From: Rhyacichthys aspro
Lineage: Eukaryota; Chordata; Actinopteri; Gobiiformes; Rhyacichthyidae
Reading direction: 5' to 3'
Length of the DNA stretch: 64,000 nucleotides
NCBI GenBank assembly: GCA_036850595.1
Contig: CM072154.1
Location: 16,437,330 to 16,501,329, forward strand
The notes under the pieces were generated by a model. It was not told where the DNA came from. It did no database searches and saw only the letters and a list, made by a program, of their open reading frames with translations. Positions 40,201-50,969 of the stretch are shown here, piece by piece (positions within the stretch are counted from its first letter, which is position 1; each line of letters starts with the position of its first letter). The position numbers and the translations under genes were made by a program.

Positions 40201-40620
40201 AGGCGACCAAGCGGCGTTTATGGGAAACCTTAGTCTGCGTATTTTCTTATTTAACCAAAAATGAATATCGGAGGAGTTAAACACATCTAACTACAGGTCG
40301 GTATACAAAGATGTTGTAAAATGTGAGTAAAGAGTCTGACAGCGTTGTCCTTCGCTCACAGCTGTGGACTATCTCATCTTAGTCCAAATCTAAACTGATA
40401 AAGCGTCAACACGAACCATGGTGTGGACCCGGAGCTCAGATCCCTCCGCTTCAAGGACTCCTCAAGTGAAGGCTCACTCAAAGACCTCTCCATTAAAGTA
40501 AGAGCACTTTGGTTGTTGTCGCTGTTCCCGATCTTTAGACGAGATTGGAGATTTTTTAGACGGCGTACAGTTGTTGTCCCACCCCTTATTGTCCCGTTCA
40601 GGGGCTGCTGCTCTGCCTGG
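40010..40620. promoter_or_regulatory. CpG-enriched promoter-like stretch
   Basis: CpG dinucleotides are clearly more frequent here than in the surrounding AT-rich DNA (for example in GACGCACGCAAACGCCGC and AAGGCGACCAAGCGGCG). It overlaps the probable acvrl1 exon 1. On the plus strand a short open stretch from ATG 40418 ends at a good donor (AAA|GTAAGA, exon end 40497), so divergent transcription is possible. Confidence 0.4.
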
Positions 40621-43040
40621 AATGTGTTCTCATAGCGGTTTTCCTGTTGCTTGCGCTAAACCTCTCATTTTCCTCTTCCCCCTGTGGACTGCAGTCTGAG
40701 CTGCTCACACAGGAATGTGCTTCAAAGAGCAACCAGAAACAAAAACATTTTTGTGTTTTTATCTCTGAATCACAGATTTTTGCTTCTATTGTGCAGGTAA
40801 ACATCATTATCACAAGACTAATTGTGGTAGAGAGGATTCTAACAATTATAACTACATTGTACATATGTTACACATAAAGGGCTTTACTTGTGCCATAATT
40901 TGTCATCAGCCTGTTTTATCAGTTCAATTAGACTATACACGTAGGCATCACTATATATATTTATCATCTATGCAACGAAGACGTTCACCTGACCAACAGA
41001 GATATTTTAACAGTGACCTCAAACAGTAATTTGAGTTTGTACCGTGGGCGAAGGCACTTGAGTATATTTAATTAGAGGGCCAACTTCTTAAGATCTAAAT
41101 TGTGTCTGGTAAAATGCTGAATTGACTGTTACTTTGAAAAATCACAGCCCATGTATAAAAGTTAATGTCAAGTCTAAATCTCATATTACAAAGGAGCTAA
41201 TTGGAACCTCAGAGTCTTCTTCTCAAGTAATATGTCTTGCTTAGGTCTTTTTAAGCAGTAAATAAATAAGAAATTATACTTCGGGACAGCCTAGTATCTC
41301 TCCTTTACATACCAGAGAGACGTGTGTGTGTGAAAGTACTTGATTCAGCAGAGCACTGAGATAGATGTCTTCATCAGTCTCTAATATAAATTCCCTCCCT
41401 TGTTCTCAGGCTCTGTAATCTCTTGTTGCTGGCTGCGGGCTGCAGACACAGCTGGAGGCTCTCACATCATCTGTCATGCTGAAGAAAGAGTAATTTGTTG
41501 TTCTCTCTTGGTTTTTATCACTCTTTTATTTTCTTTTTAAGTAATCGGAATGATTGACCATGGTTTGGCCCCAAGGGTTTTACTAAAAAAGTCCTGTTGT
41601 TACAAAGGACACAGAGACAACTGTTGATGATTCACTGATGACAAAAGACTATTGTTGATATAAAAGTTGAGTTAAATTCAAATTGGACAGCCTGTGCTCA
41701 AACTGAAAAAATACAGCGGCTATTGTGCAACTCTCTGTGGTAAAAGCTGGATAGAGCTCTTTGTGAACTTTGTTGTTGAGTTCCTTCTGTAAATGGGAAG
41801 TAAGTCAAAGCACTGAATATGTAACATAACAATGTTTCTGCTCATCTGCTGAAATATGCGCAGGGCACAAAACACCCTAAATATCCATATTTATTTTCTA
41901 ACGACTAACTACTGGTTTAGATTTAATTAAATGTTATGTAAAGTTAGAGCACATTGGATTAAGAGATTACCGAGTAAGGTTCAAAAGCCAATCCGCACCA
42001 CGCCAGAGAGCACATTATAGCCTTTCCTAAGGAGCCCAAAGTAACTGTATTGTGATGTGACATGCCAGACTTCAGGCTTTTCACGCACAATCACACAGAT
42101 GTCCTGAATGTGGAGTAGTGTGTTTGATGTGATTATCTTAATTCATTTGGCATCTATACGGTAACACAGAGAAGACAAAAAATCCCACTTTATTATTTCA
42201 TGCCTTCATCCAAACAACAATACAAGGAGGTTTGAGTATTGAATGTCTTGTAATCCCACAGATGACCATCAAATGCTCACATTGTTCTTTTGATAATACA
42301 GGATCATTTAGATTACAAAGAACATGCTGGTTTTGGTTGTTCACTATACACCAATGTAGGTGTTCTTTTAGCAGCCAACTTCTTGAGTGTCATTATGTAA
42401 AATAGTCCATTGTTCATGGTTGTGCATAGATATTTTCGAAGATATCACATCTACCTGAGTCTTAAATACATAGAGCAACATAAGTACCAGCAGCAGTTTC
42501 ACCAGTTTAGACCCAGCAGAAGAGATAGCCCAAGCATCTGCAAAGTGAGGAGTGAATTACTGTGTTGACTTTTGTTTATGGAATCAATAATAAGCACTGA
42601 ACGTATAATGTTGAGAGAATTAATGCATTATTAACATTCATCTGTCAAGGGTGCTACATGTTGCGTAAAATCATTACACACACATTACATAACTAAATCA
42701 CATGAGAATCAAAAATGTACAGACTATTGACCAATATATTGAATGTGAATTGATTGATACACACTGGTGAAACTAAATGTCTGATGTGGTCCTGTGAGAT
42801 AGCAACAGGCCTGACACGTTTTGTTATTGCATAGTTTTCCAGTGCATGCTATTCAAATTATACCAGATTCACAGCTACATCATGGCATTGCACTTTTCAT
42901 TTACCAAAAGTACAGAAGAAATGAACTACATCTTGTGATTTTATGTCCATGCAGTTTTGCACCAAGACAAAGTTTAGATGCTGTTAATGTTTTTGAGAAT
43001 GGAAACATCCCTCATACATGATATTAACACAAGGACAATG
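40621..43040. other. non-coding DNA, including probable ankrd33 3' UTR
   Basis: No coding signal seen. A minus-strand AATAAA at 42189-42194 is a candidate ankrd33 poly(A) site, which would give a 3' UTR of about 850 bases. The remainder is AT-rich intergenic sequence. Confidence 0.35.
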
Positions 43041-45121
43041 TCACTTTTTACTTGATTTTTTACCTGAACTCTTACTTTTCTTCTCCTCTTTCTCCTTTTC
43101 CCTCTTCTCTCTCTTCTTCTCCTCTTTTGCTTCTTTGTACTTCCACACAGGAGGCTCCAAGTAGCCCTTTTGCCGTTTCTTTTTCTTCTTCTCTTTCTTT
43201 GGAGTGGGCTCACCAGATTTGGTAACTTCAATCTTAGGAATGCAGCCTGAGGGGAAGATGCTGTTCCTGTGTGCCATGCTGCGTGGGATGAAGCTTCTAG
43301 CACCACCGACAATGCTCTCCTTGCGCTCGGAGCAGCAAGAGGTAAGTGATACAGACGCGGTGGACACCACTGTGGGGGAGGCAGAGGTGATGGAGCCGCT
43401 ACTGTGGGACACACTGCTCTCCTCCAGGTCCTTGACGCTGTGCTTTGCCAGCAGTTCAGGAACTGCCAAACGACGCTTGCCGATTTCTGGGGGGCTTGTG
43501 GGACGGAGTGGGCGGCAGCCAATTGCTACCAGTGGGCTGTGGATGCTGGTAGTGATCCGCACCATATGGTCCATTACCCCATTGTCCTGGGCATCATGAG
43601 GGAAATTAAAAGAAAGGCTGTCCCTGATTCGCTGTCGTAATTTCTGACTTGCAGTTTTGGGAGCAGTGGCCTTATCTACTAGATGTTTGAGCTCAGGCCA
43701 CTCAGGAATGTAGCTTTCACAAAACTGTTCAGCGACAGGACGAGACTGCAGACGGCGCAGTCTGACAAAAGTCTCAAATCTCCCGGTTCTGAGCACCCAG
43801 TCCTTCAGGCCTCTCCCTTGGACCAGGTCCATTGCATGTACATCTGCCCCTGTGTGGGAGAAGTTAAATAAATCAGTTTCTGTTCATATCAAGTATATAT
43901 AAATCAATATTTATATGTAATACAGTCAAAATATCATGTGCATTAAGTTCTTTACAAATATACAAATGTGTGCATGCCCTTACAGAGTTCAGTGAATACA
44001 TTAGCAAGATTTCACTGAAATATAAATTCAGCCTGCTGGGGTAAAGTGAAATACTTATCTTTGTTACTGCTTTTTAACTTTCAGATGTAATTATTCATAT
44101 TGACCATTCTTATATTGTTATACAATCCAAAATTAGTCAATTTTTTAATTAAAAAAAAAAAGAAGTTTGTCAATAGTAAGAACTGTAAACACGCGTCTCT
44201 GTTTAACCCATGTTTCCCTTTTAAACTACTGTTTAAATAGTATTGTAAATTCGGCATGTAGATGTAAAAATACAAAGCTAATCCCTGTAACCTGAAGTCC
44301 AGATAAGCTGGCAGATGATGTGTCCTGGTTTACCCTCTTGGATCAAAACATAAAGTAATTACTTTGTCGAATTATAGATATCTTAGTTATATACTGTATA
44401 TGCTATACTCTATTTATATCCATCCTCAAACGTACCGTGCATCACCAGAGCAGACACACACTCTTCTCGTCCCTGCAGACCTGCTTTGATGAGGGCTGTA
44501 AGCCCTCTGGGATCCCGGACCTCAGTGTCCACATCAGAGTAGTAATTGAGGATGTAGTTTAAAATAGTGATGAACCCTGTTTAGGAAGTTAATTTGGTTC
44601 ACTTTTATTACGTACACTCATTTGATGAGATAAACACAGATTTTATGTATGTACACATGCCTGCCTGAGCAGCAATCATGAGGGCAGTGTTGCCGTCATT
44701 GTCCTGGTGGTTGATGTCTATAAATGGACATACATGCAGAGTGGTGATAATGTCCACAAAGCCTTTGCCCACAGCCATCATCAGGCCGTTCTGAGGAACA
44801 GTAAAAACATCACTCCAGTTATTGAGCTCGGTCACATTTTTGTTTACAGATATAAAGTCTCACCCTCCCGTTGATGTCCAGCTCCATGGCTTCCTCTTTT
44901 GTGACTCCTCTTTCTAGTATTCTGCGCAGACCTGGGGCGTCATTTCTCCTGCAGGCCTCATACAGAGTTTTCGGTGGCTCTGTGTGCTTTTCTTCCCTTT
45001 CATAATTTGGGAGCACTGAGTCATCTGAGAGTACACTTCCTGAATCAGAATCATCCACAAGGACTTCTGAATCCTCAGATGGGCCCTCGCCCAGGTGGGG
45101 GTCATCGTATGCACAGGCCAT
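43041..45121 (-). CDS. ankrd33: ankrd33, ankyrin repeat domain 33 (photoreceptor ankyrin protein), 445 aa
   Basis: Coding exons in transcript order: 45121-44864, 44790-44661, 44576-44436, 43849-43041; phases 0, 1, 1; 446 codons with stop. The N-terminus (MACAYDDPHLGEGPSEDSEV) is acidic. Ankyrin units follow: TLYEACRRNDAPGLRRILER, NGLMMAVGKGFVDIITTLHV, DGNTALMIAAQAG and GLTALIKAGLQG to HGADVHAMD. The C-terminal part has the family signature DHMVRITTSIHSPLVAIG and PPEIGKRRLAVPELLAKHS, a serine-rich stretch and a very lysine-rich end (WKYKEAKEEKK). The fold and tail match the ANKRD33/ANKRD33B pair; location next to acvrl1 favours ANKRD33. ANKRD33 is described as a photoreceptor-enriched protein. 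The second coding intron starts with GC. The start is the ATG at 45121 (GTCATGG context); no in-frame ATG precedes it within this exon. Confidence 0.9.
44577..44660 (-). other. ankrd33: GC-AG intron of ankrd33
   Basis: The intron runs from GCATGT (44660 downward) to ACAG (ends 44577), 84 bases. With the GC donor the protein reads AAQAGFITILNYILNYY, the same spacing as in ANKRD33B (from memory). The nearest phase-compatible GT (in ATGT|GTACAT) would insert two extra residues into the ankyrin helix and is a poor donor. Confidence 0.6.
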
Positions 45122-45147
45122 GACCCCTTTCAAAGTCTGGGGTCACT

Positions 45148-45530
45148 CCTAGGAGGCAGGACAGCTGCAGATCACCTGCATCTTAATACACAATGTTCAA
45201 CTGTTACTAAATGGACAACACAAGTTCAGAACAATGTTTAAAATCTCCCTTAACAGCCATAACTTTGTACTCCAGTACAAGTAGGTAACATAATCACTAG
45301 ACATTAAGACTGCCTGTGTAATTCAACTGTAACAATCAGACTATCCAAGTTTGAAACACATTAACACACTAAAATTACAATAAAGCACAATTTTCTTACC
45401 TGGAAACAAAGGCTATTAAATACCATACAGAATGCAACATAGCTTTTTAACTTCAATGAGGATGTCAGTCAACAAGTCATGTCAGGAGGCTACTTACTTT
45501 GCTAAGATAGATACATTAAACTCCAACTGT
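45148..45530 (-). other. ankrd33: ankrd33 5' UTR intron and non-coding exon (probable)
   Basis: On the minus strand a good acceptor (CTGTCCTGCCTCCTAG) ends just before 45148, 27 bases upstream of the start ATG. A consensus donor (TTTCCAG|GTAAGAAAA) ends an exon at 45400. This suggests a non-coding first exon of about 100-130 bases whose transcription starts near 45,530, downstream of a TATA-like ACATAAAAAG (45564-45555). Confidence 0.4.
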
Positions 45531-45629
45531 TTGAAGAAGATTATTTGTTGCAGTCTTTTTATGTATTACCTGACAAATGTTTCTGTACAATGAAAACCCC
45601 CAAGAGTCGTATAACAACATTCTGCTGTC

Positions 45630-45636
45630 TATAAAA
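45630..45636 (+). promoter_or_regulatory. TATA box of an unidentified plus-strand gene
   Basis: TATAAAA (extended TCTATAAAAAG) lies 49 bases before an ATG that opens a coding stretch ending at a consensus donor. The predicted start of transcription is near 45,660, leaving a 5' leader of about 20 bases. Confidence 0.5.
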
Positions 45637-45678
45637 AGATGAACACGTCATATATAGTCAGAGTGGCCTGAAGGAACC

Positions 45679-48600
45679 ATGTTGGTAATCACGATGCCTA
45701 AAGAGGATGAGGATCTTCACCTCAGGCCTCAGACTGATCCGTAAGTCAGGTAAGCTGCCTTTATAACATGCTTTCAGTAATATTTATTCTCTGGCTATGC
45801 CCATTGTAGACCACAGGAGGAGGCTAAAATCCTGGTTGAAATCTGCAAAAATATCACATATAAAACACGCTGTTGCCTCTGATCAAATCCTTGAGAAGTT
45901 AGGCATTTACAAGGACTGCACTGGGTTGAGAAGGCCATATGGTGCCAGAAGCAGTGGGAGACCAGGCTGACAGCATCTGTCATGGTGTCTTCACCGAGTC
46001 ACACTCACTACAGCAACAGTAAAGAGGTCCGACATACAAAAGACTGAATGTAAAATGAAATATGTTTTGTTTGGAAAGGCTTTTGGCAAAAAAAGATGTG
46101 AAATACAAATATTTAACATAATGAAACCTTCTCTCTTCAAAGTATAATCACACAATTATTTTTCTAGAAGTCAGGACGATCACTTAATTAGACTGATTAG
46201 AGAAATAAATCGTTTGAATAAATTCTTAAAGGCAGATAAACCTGTTAAGTACCTTTAAATGCGGAGCAGATTTGTATATGAGCACATTTTCAGGCAGAAG
46301 GATGAAGAGAGAGCCTTTTTACTGCCGCTGTAGCCTACATTTCCTCCTGAGCTACTCCTACCAGTCTGTTGCAGTTTCTTTTGAATCTCAACAGCATATT
46401 CGCTTAAACTAGCTTTATGGTGAAACAAAATAAACATTTGAGCCCAAAATGAAAACAATGGTAATAGAAGTCTTACCCTAGGAGATCCAGCCGGAGGTTT
46501 GCTGTGTGATCTGTTTCTGATCTTGTTGTTAAACCATCCTGATGTAACTTCCACTGCTCCTGTTGGCTCTAATTAGACACTGGTTAAGTTTCCCAAACTG
46601 GCTCCTGCTCCAGCTCTTCCCCTCCCTCTATCACTTCTACTGACCATTGAGGTGGCTTCATTGGCCAGCAATCCGTCAAGTCCTAACATAGACCGTGCCT
46701 TCCTAAGTCAGGCAACATGCTTGCGCTCTTTCATCCTGATTACTGAAGATTTAAGGATTAACACAAAGAAGCAGACAGTGGCCAACCTTGCTGCTCTTAC
46801 AGTCTCTTGAGTTCAGTCAGCTCTTTTAAGACTAGTCCATCCACAGCTCTCTCTCGGCCCGTCTGTGGTGTCAGAAAAACCTCTAAATGGGTGCTGTGAC
46901 TGAATCATGGAGGCTCCCTCTGTCTGAATCATTTGAGTGTTCTGTATGATGTGAGAGAGCATCCTGCCTCTGTTTTCCCTCAGAAAGCCTTTCGCAGGGA
47001 CAACAAACTAACCCTGCTGTTCCTCTAAGCCAGGGGGCCTTGCTAGTAATTATTCCCATGACAGAGACATGCCTGGAAACACGCTGTACTGCAAATGCAA
47101 ATCTTAAGCACACACTCACTGTATACACACAGATGTATACACAGACAGCAAAGATTGGAGCAAGATATTGTATCGCAAAAATAGCAAAGAATACACTTTT
47201 CCACTGTTTTAACATATGTATTTGATGAAAGGGTTGACTCCAAGAGATCATATGAATATATGAATATATTCTCTCCCTGATAGACTTGAGGTCAGTCTTT
47301 GACATATAGGTGTACATTTGAAGACTTCGAGTCTGTGCTCACATATGAGTTCACTAGTCTGCCCCCTTCTGCTCAGACTGAGAACTGACTGGGTATTTGG
47401 ATTCTGCTGCTGTAGTACTCTGTCTTCCTTCTAACATTTGAGAGAAACAAAAGCAGGTTATGTACATGTATTTCAAAGACATGCTTGCTCTCTGAGAATA
47501 ATACCTAGAGAGAGAGAATTAATGAATTAATGCCAAGGCTACATAATGCTATCAAACAGTTCAGCTATTTGCCTGTCAGCAGTCACCACTGTTACTCTGA
47601 TGAGATATAGTGTCTACCCTGTGTAGAATATGAATAAACTTTAACAGGATGCATTAAACTAATCATTAAACTAATGCTTCTATGTTTAGTCCACGGTTCT
47701 CTACCACTGCTGATATGAAGCTCAGGAAGGGAGAAATAAGTTTAGAGAGAGGGTAGAGATTTATAGCCTGTGACGGGTCAGAGTAGTAGGAAGGAAGTCT
47801 GTTTGGCCAAAAGGGCGTGACAGTATTTGTGTTGTCTACATTTGTTTGACTTTTATCCTGTTACACAGTATATTTAACAAAGAACCAGATGAGGGCAGCA
47901 TACCACACATAAATACAGACACAGTTCGTCAGAAAACACTGGACATTTCAGTGGTTGCTTCAAATTCATCTTTAATGATGACGGACTGTTGTGGAAGTCA
48001 AAGAACATTTTGTTCAGATTCCTACCTCCTGATTGCACCCACTTTTTCCTTTATTGGAGCAAAACTATTTTGTTGATATTCTGCAAATTCCTGTCAGAGT
48101 TGTTCACTCATCGATGCCAAAGAGATCCACATTTTCCACAGACACCTCACTACCCACCAGAGGTCAGTGGCAGAGCAAAGGAACTCTGAAAGAGGCTTGG
48201 GAAGCAATGATCTAAGTTTAGCTAGATTAGTGAGTGATTCTAAAGACATCCATGTGCTCAGCTAATATTAGACTGTCAGCAGTCTGTCTATAAGCACTTT
48301 TCTAGCAGCACTTTGCCTGGACTCAATCAGCTTCATAATTTTCAGTTCTGTAGTAAACAAACACTACTTTACTCCACTGATTGTTCCACTGAAAAGTCTG
48401 ACAGCTTCCAGCAATCAGGTGAATAGAAGGAAACAGGAAGGAAGTTGAGGAATTTTTCCAAGACAGGGAGGAGTTTTGGAACATTTTGGGCAAGTTATTA
48501 TAAATGGGAAATTGGGATCTGTGCTTTGTTTGTGTTTGAAGCAGTAAAATTGGAGATCTGCAGCTGGGGCTGGGACACTGTGGTCCATTTAGACCAAATA

Positions 48601-50969
48601 TAGTGAAGTGAATAAAAGAGGGAAACCTTTCATGACACCTGTGAGAGATTTTGATTAAACCACTGTTAGATTGGTAACTCTCACTACACTGAAATGTTTA
48701 ACTAGAGCTTTGTTCAGATTTCAGTTTTTTTAAAATTAGAGTAGCACATGCAATGTTTTCATTTAAAAAACAATAACAGTATGTCCTGCCAGACTTACAC
48801 AGCAACAGCATGCAAATAGTTCTTTCAGTGACAGGTCATCCTCCTCTTAACTCCCAGGGTCAGTTTGGCCATAACAAATGTGAGCCTTTTAACTTGTAAT
48901 GACCAATGACCTTAGTACCCACCACATGTAGTGTTTATTAGTCTTACCAAGAAGAGCTTTAGTTACAGTCTGGATGTGTGTGACAGTCTCTTACATAGTT
49001 GAACTTCATGGGCCGTGTGTTCATACCTTATTTGGGGCTGCCCTGCTGCTTTAGAGTTCACACAATCCATGTGTCACTGCCTCAGACTGGGGCACGAATT
49101 CAAGAGATTGGTGAGCACCACAGAGAAGCTCTGAAGACATGAAGCAAGCACTAGGGTGGCTTTAGTTCAGGTGGGGAATAATCCAGGTAGTGACCACTGT
49201 GGAAGGACTGAACGAGTGATGGAGGGAGGAGAAGTTTTAGGGAGGGGTGTTGATACACTATAGCCAATGGAGAGGAAGAAAGGAGGTTATTCAGGGAGGG
49301 GAATGGACTTACTCCTGGAGCCACTGTTCAGTGTGTAAGCATTTAAGAAACAGCAGTAATTCATCAACAACTCTTCATAGAGCAACCACTCAAAGCTTTC
49401 ATGCTTGTTTGAGGGCGAAGACTTATTGACAGCACCAGGTGGACGTTTGTCAATGGCTTAACCCAGTGCCGGACCACCTAAGTCAACTCCTGTGGCTTTC
49501 CAAGGCAAAGGGAAGAAGGCTGAATCTCGTGACTCCTATCAAAACTAGTCTCTGTGTCCAGCCAGAGACATGCCCTCCTCTTTGTGGATCAATTATTCAT
49601 GACATTTCCTGTGTGGAAGCAGCCAGACCGTAGTGGCTCGGCTCCAAACGGTGGCACGGTGCACTGTCACACACGGAAGTCAACTAGGATCTAGTGAAAA
49701 AGTGTAAATGTCCATTTGAAGTGGATGTTTAAGGCAGAATGAAGGCTCTACAGAAGAACCAGGGACGCACTGACCAGATGTTGGGAGCCATGGCTGACAT
49801 GCTGACTTCTGTGGCTATGCCCAATCAACAGTGGGTGAGTTGTTTGTGTTTGTTACTGGCTGCTTATATGAAAACACAATACCTCATGTTCAAATGGGAA
49901 ACAATGGCCATGTGGAGATGATTTTAGAGATCTTTTTCTCATCTTGGCCAAAGTCAGTGCATATGTGTTTATTATGCAATGTGGCCATGATATGGTCATA
50001 CATTAAATCAGATAGAAGGGGAACTAAAATGGAGAGCTAAAGGACTATAGAAGGATTCCTTGTCTCTGTTCAGTGCTCAGCAGGAATCTTGAATGTTGTC
50101 ATAGAACTGGAGCCGACTAAAGCATATGACCATAAACAAACTCATGCAGGTCCAAGGCTTCACTGCAGCTCTGCTAAATCACTCTTATTTTCAGTGCCTC
50201 TATCTTTTCCTAGATCTTCCCTCAGTTACAATCTACAGCATGCTGTTTAAACCTTTAGCACAGGTCACTCTTTATTTATAGCTGGCATGTTGACATGACA
50301 TGGTTGAAATCTCATACACAAATTTCTTACAAAATAATTTTTCATATATACAGTAGATTTACCATATTAGCCAAATTCAAGCCCAGAAAATAAAGTCAGA
50401 GAAAACTGACCGAACCACTACAGTGTCCATCAGAGGTCACTTTGAAATCTGTCTTTGATAAATGTTTATCTTTCTGAATCTTCCCCCGTGGGCAGATAGG
50501 AATAATAACCATAACAATGATCTAATCTTCATCTCAGCAGCGGAGTGATAATTCTGCTTGCCTCGATTAAACTTCCCTCTGATGCTGCTGGCTTTCAAAT
50601 ACAGATTGAATCTTCCATTCTTATCCAGGCTCAGTGGCAGAAGTTGGACCTCAGTGATTTCCACTGCATTCCTGTTCAGTGTGTAATGGAGAAATGGATG
50701 AAAAAGATGCAGAAACCTGTGGAAAAATGCAGCCACTGGTATAATGTTATGTGGTTATGTGGCTGTAAGCCTCATCTTATGGCTTCCTTCAGGAGAGACT
50801 GAGGCTGGGCCACTGACATACCCTGTATGTGTGCAGGTCTCAGAGGGGGGTGAGGCAGACCTCCCATCGACTGAAGAGGAAAAGGGGCCCGTCCTGGGCC
50901 AGTGGGAGCCAGAGGCGCTGGAGTGGGAGCACAGTCCTGTAGAAAACCTTGACCGGACAGACAGGACGG
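45679..50969 (+). CDS. unidentified gene, first three coding exons (3' incomplete)
   Basis: Not recognised. Exon A 45679-45740 (ATG in GGAACCATG; donor GTAAGT) ends in phase 2. Exon B 49738-49834 (acceptor TTTAAGGCAG, donor GTGAGT) starts in the matching phase and ends in phase 0. Exon C 50837-50969 (acceptor GTATGTGTGCAG, donor GTAAGA) ends in phase 1. The joined 97 codons have no stop. Predicted residues: MLVITMPKEDEDLHLRPQTD from exon A; KALQKNQGRTDQMLGAMADM from exon B; then a Trp/Glu-rich acidic segment (GQWEPEALEWEHSPVENL) in exon C. No signal peptide or known motif. It is head-to-head with ankrd33; by my recollection of human synteny this is the FIGNL2 position, but the residues do not resemble fidgetin proteins. 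The remaining exons must lie further right or outside the window. Confidence 0.4.
45741..49737 (+). other. intron A-B of the unidentified gene (probable)
   Basis: AT-rich sequence without a convincing exon. A minus-strand donor-like site at 46477 (CCTAGG|GTAAGA) and a CRX-like GGATTA at 46755-46760 were noted but are not independently supported. Confidence 0.3.

Noticed and set aside
40418..40497. Separate plus-strand coding exon at 40418
   Set aside because: Only 27 codons, no downstream exon found; kept only as a hint of divergent transcription.
42974..43522. 182-codon minus-strand open frame
   Set aside because: Frame-shifted shadow of the last ankrd33 exon, whose correct frame (43849-43041) has family conservation.
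45122..45133. Longer ankrd33 start at 45133
   Set aside because: The triplet there is TTG; the first real ATG is at 45121 in good context.
46477..46560. Possible ankrd33 non-coding exon with minus-strand donor at 46477
   Set aside because: The donor at 45400 is a better consensus match, nearer to the acceptor and has a TATA-like element at a sensible distance. The CRX-like GGATTA at 46755 alone is too weak.
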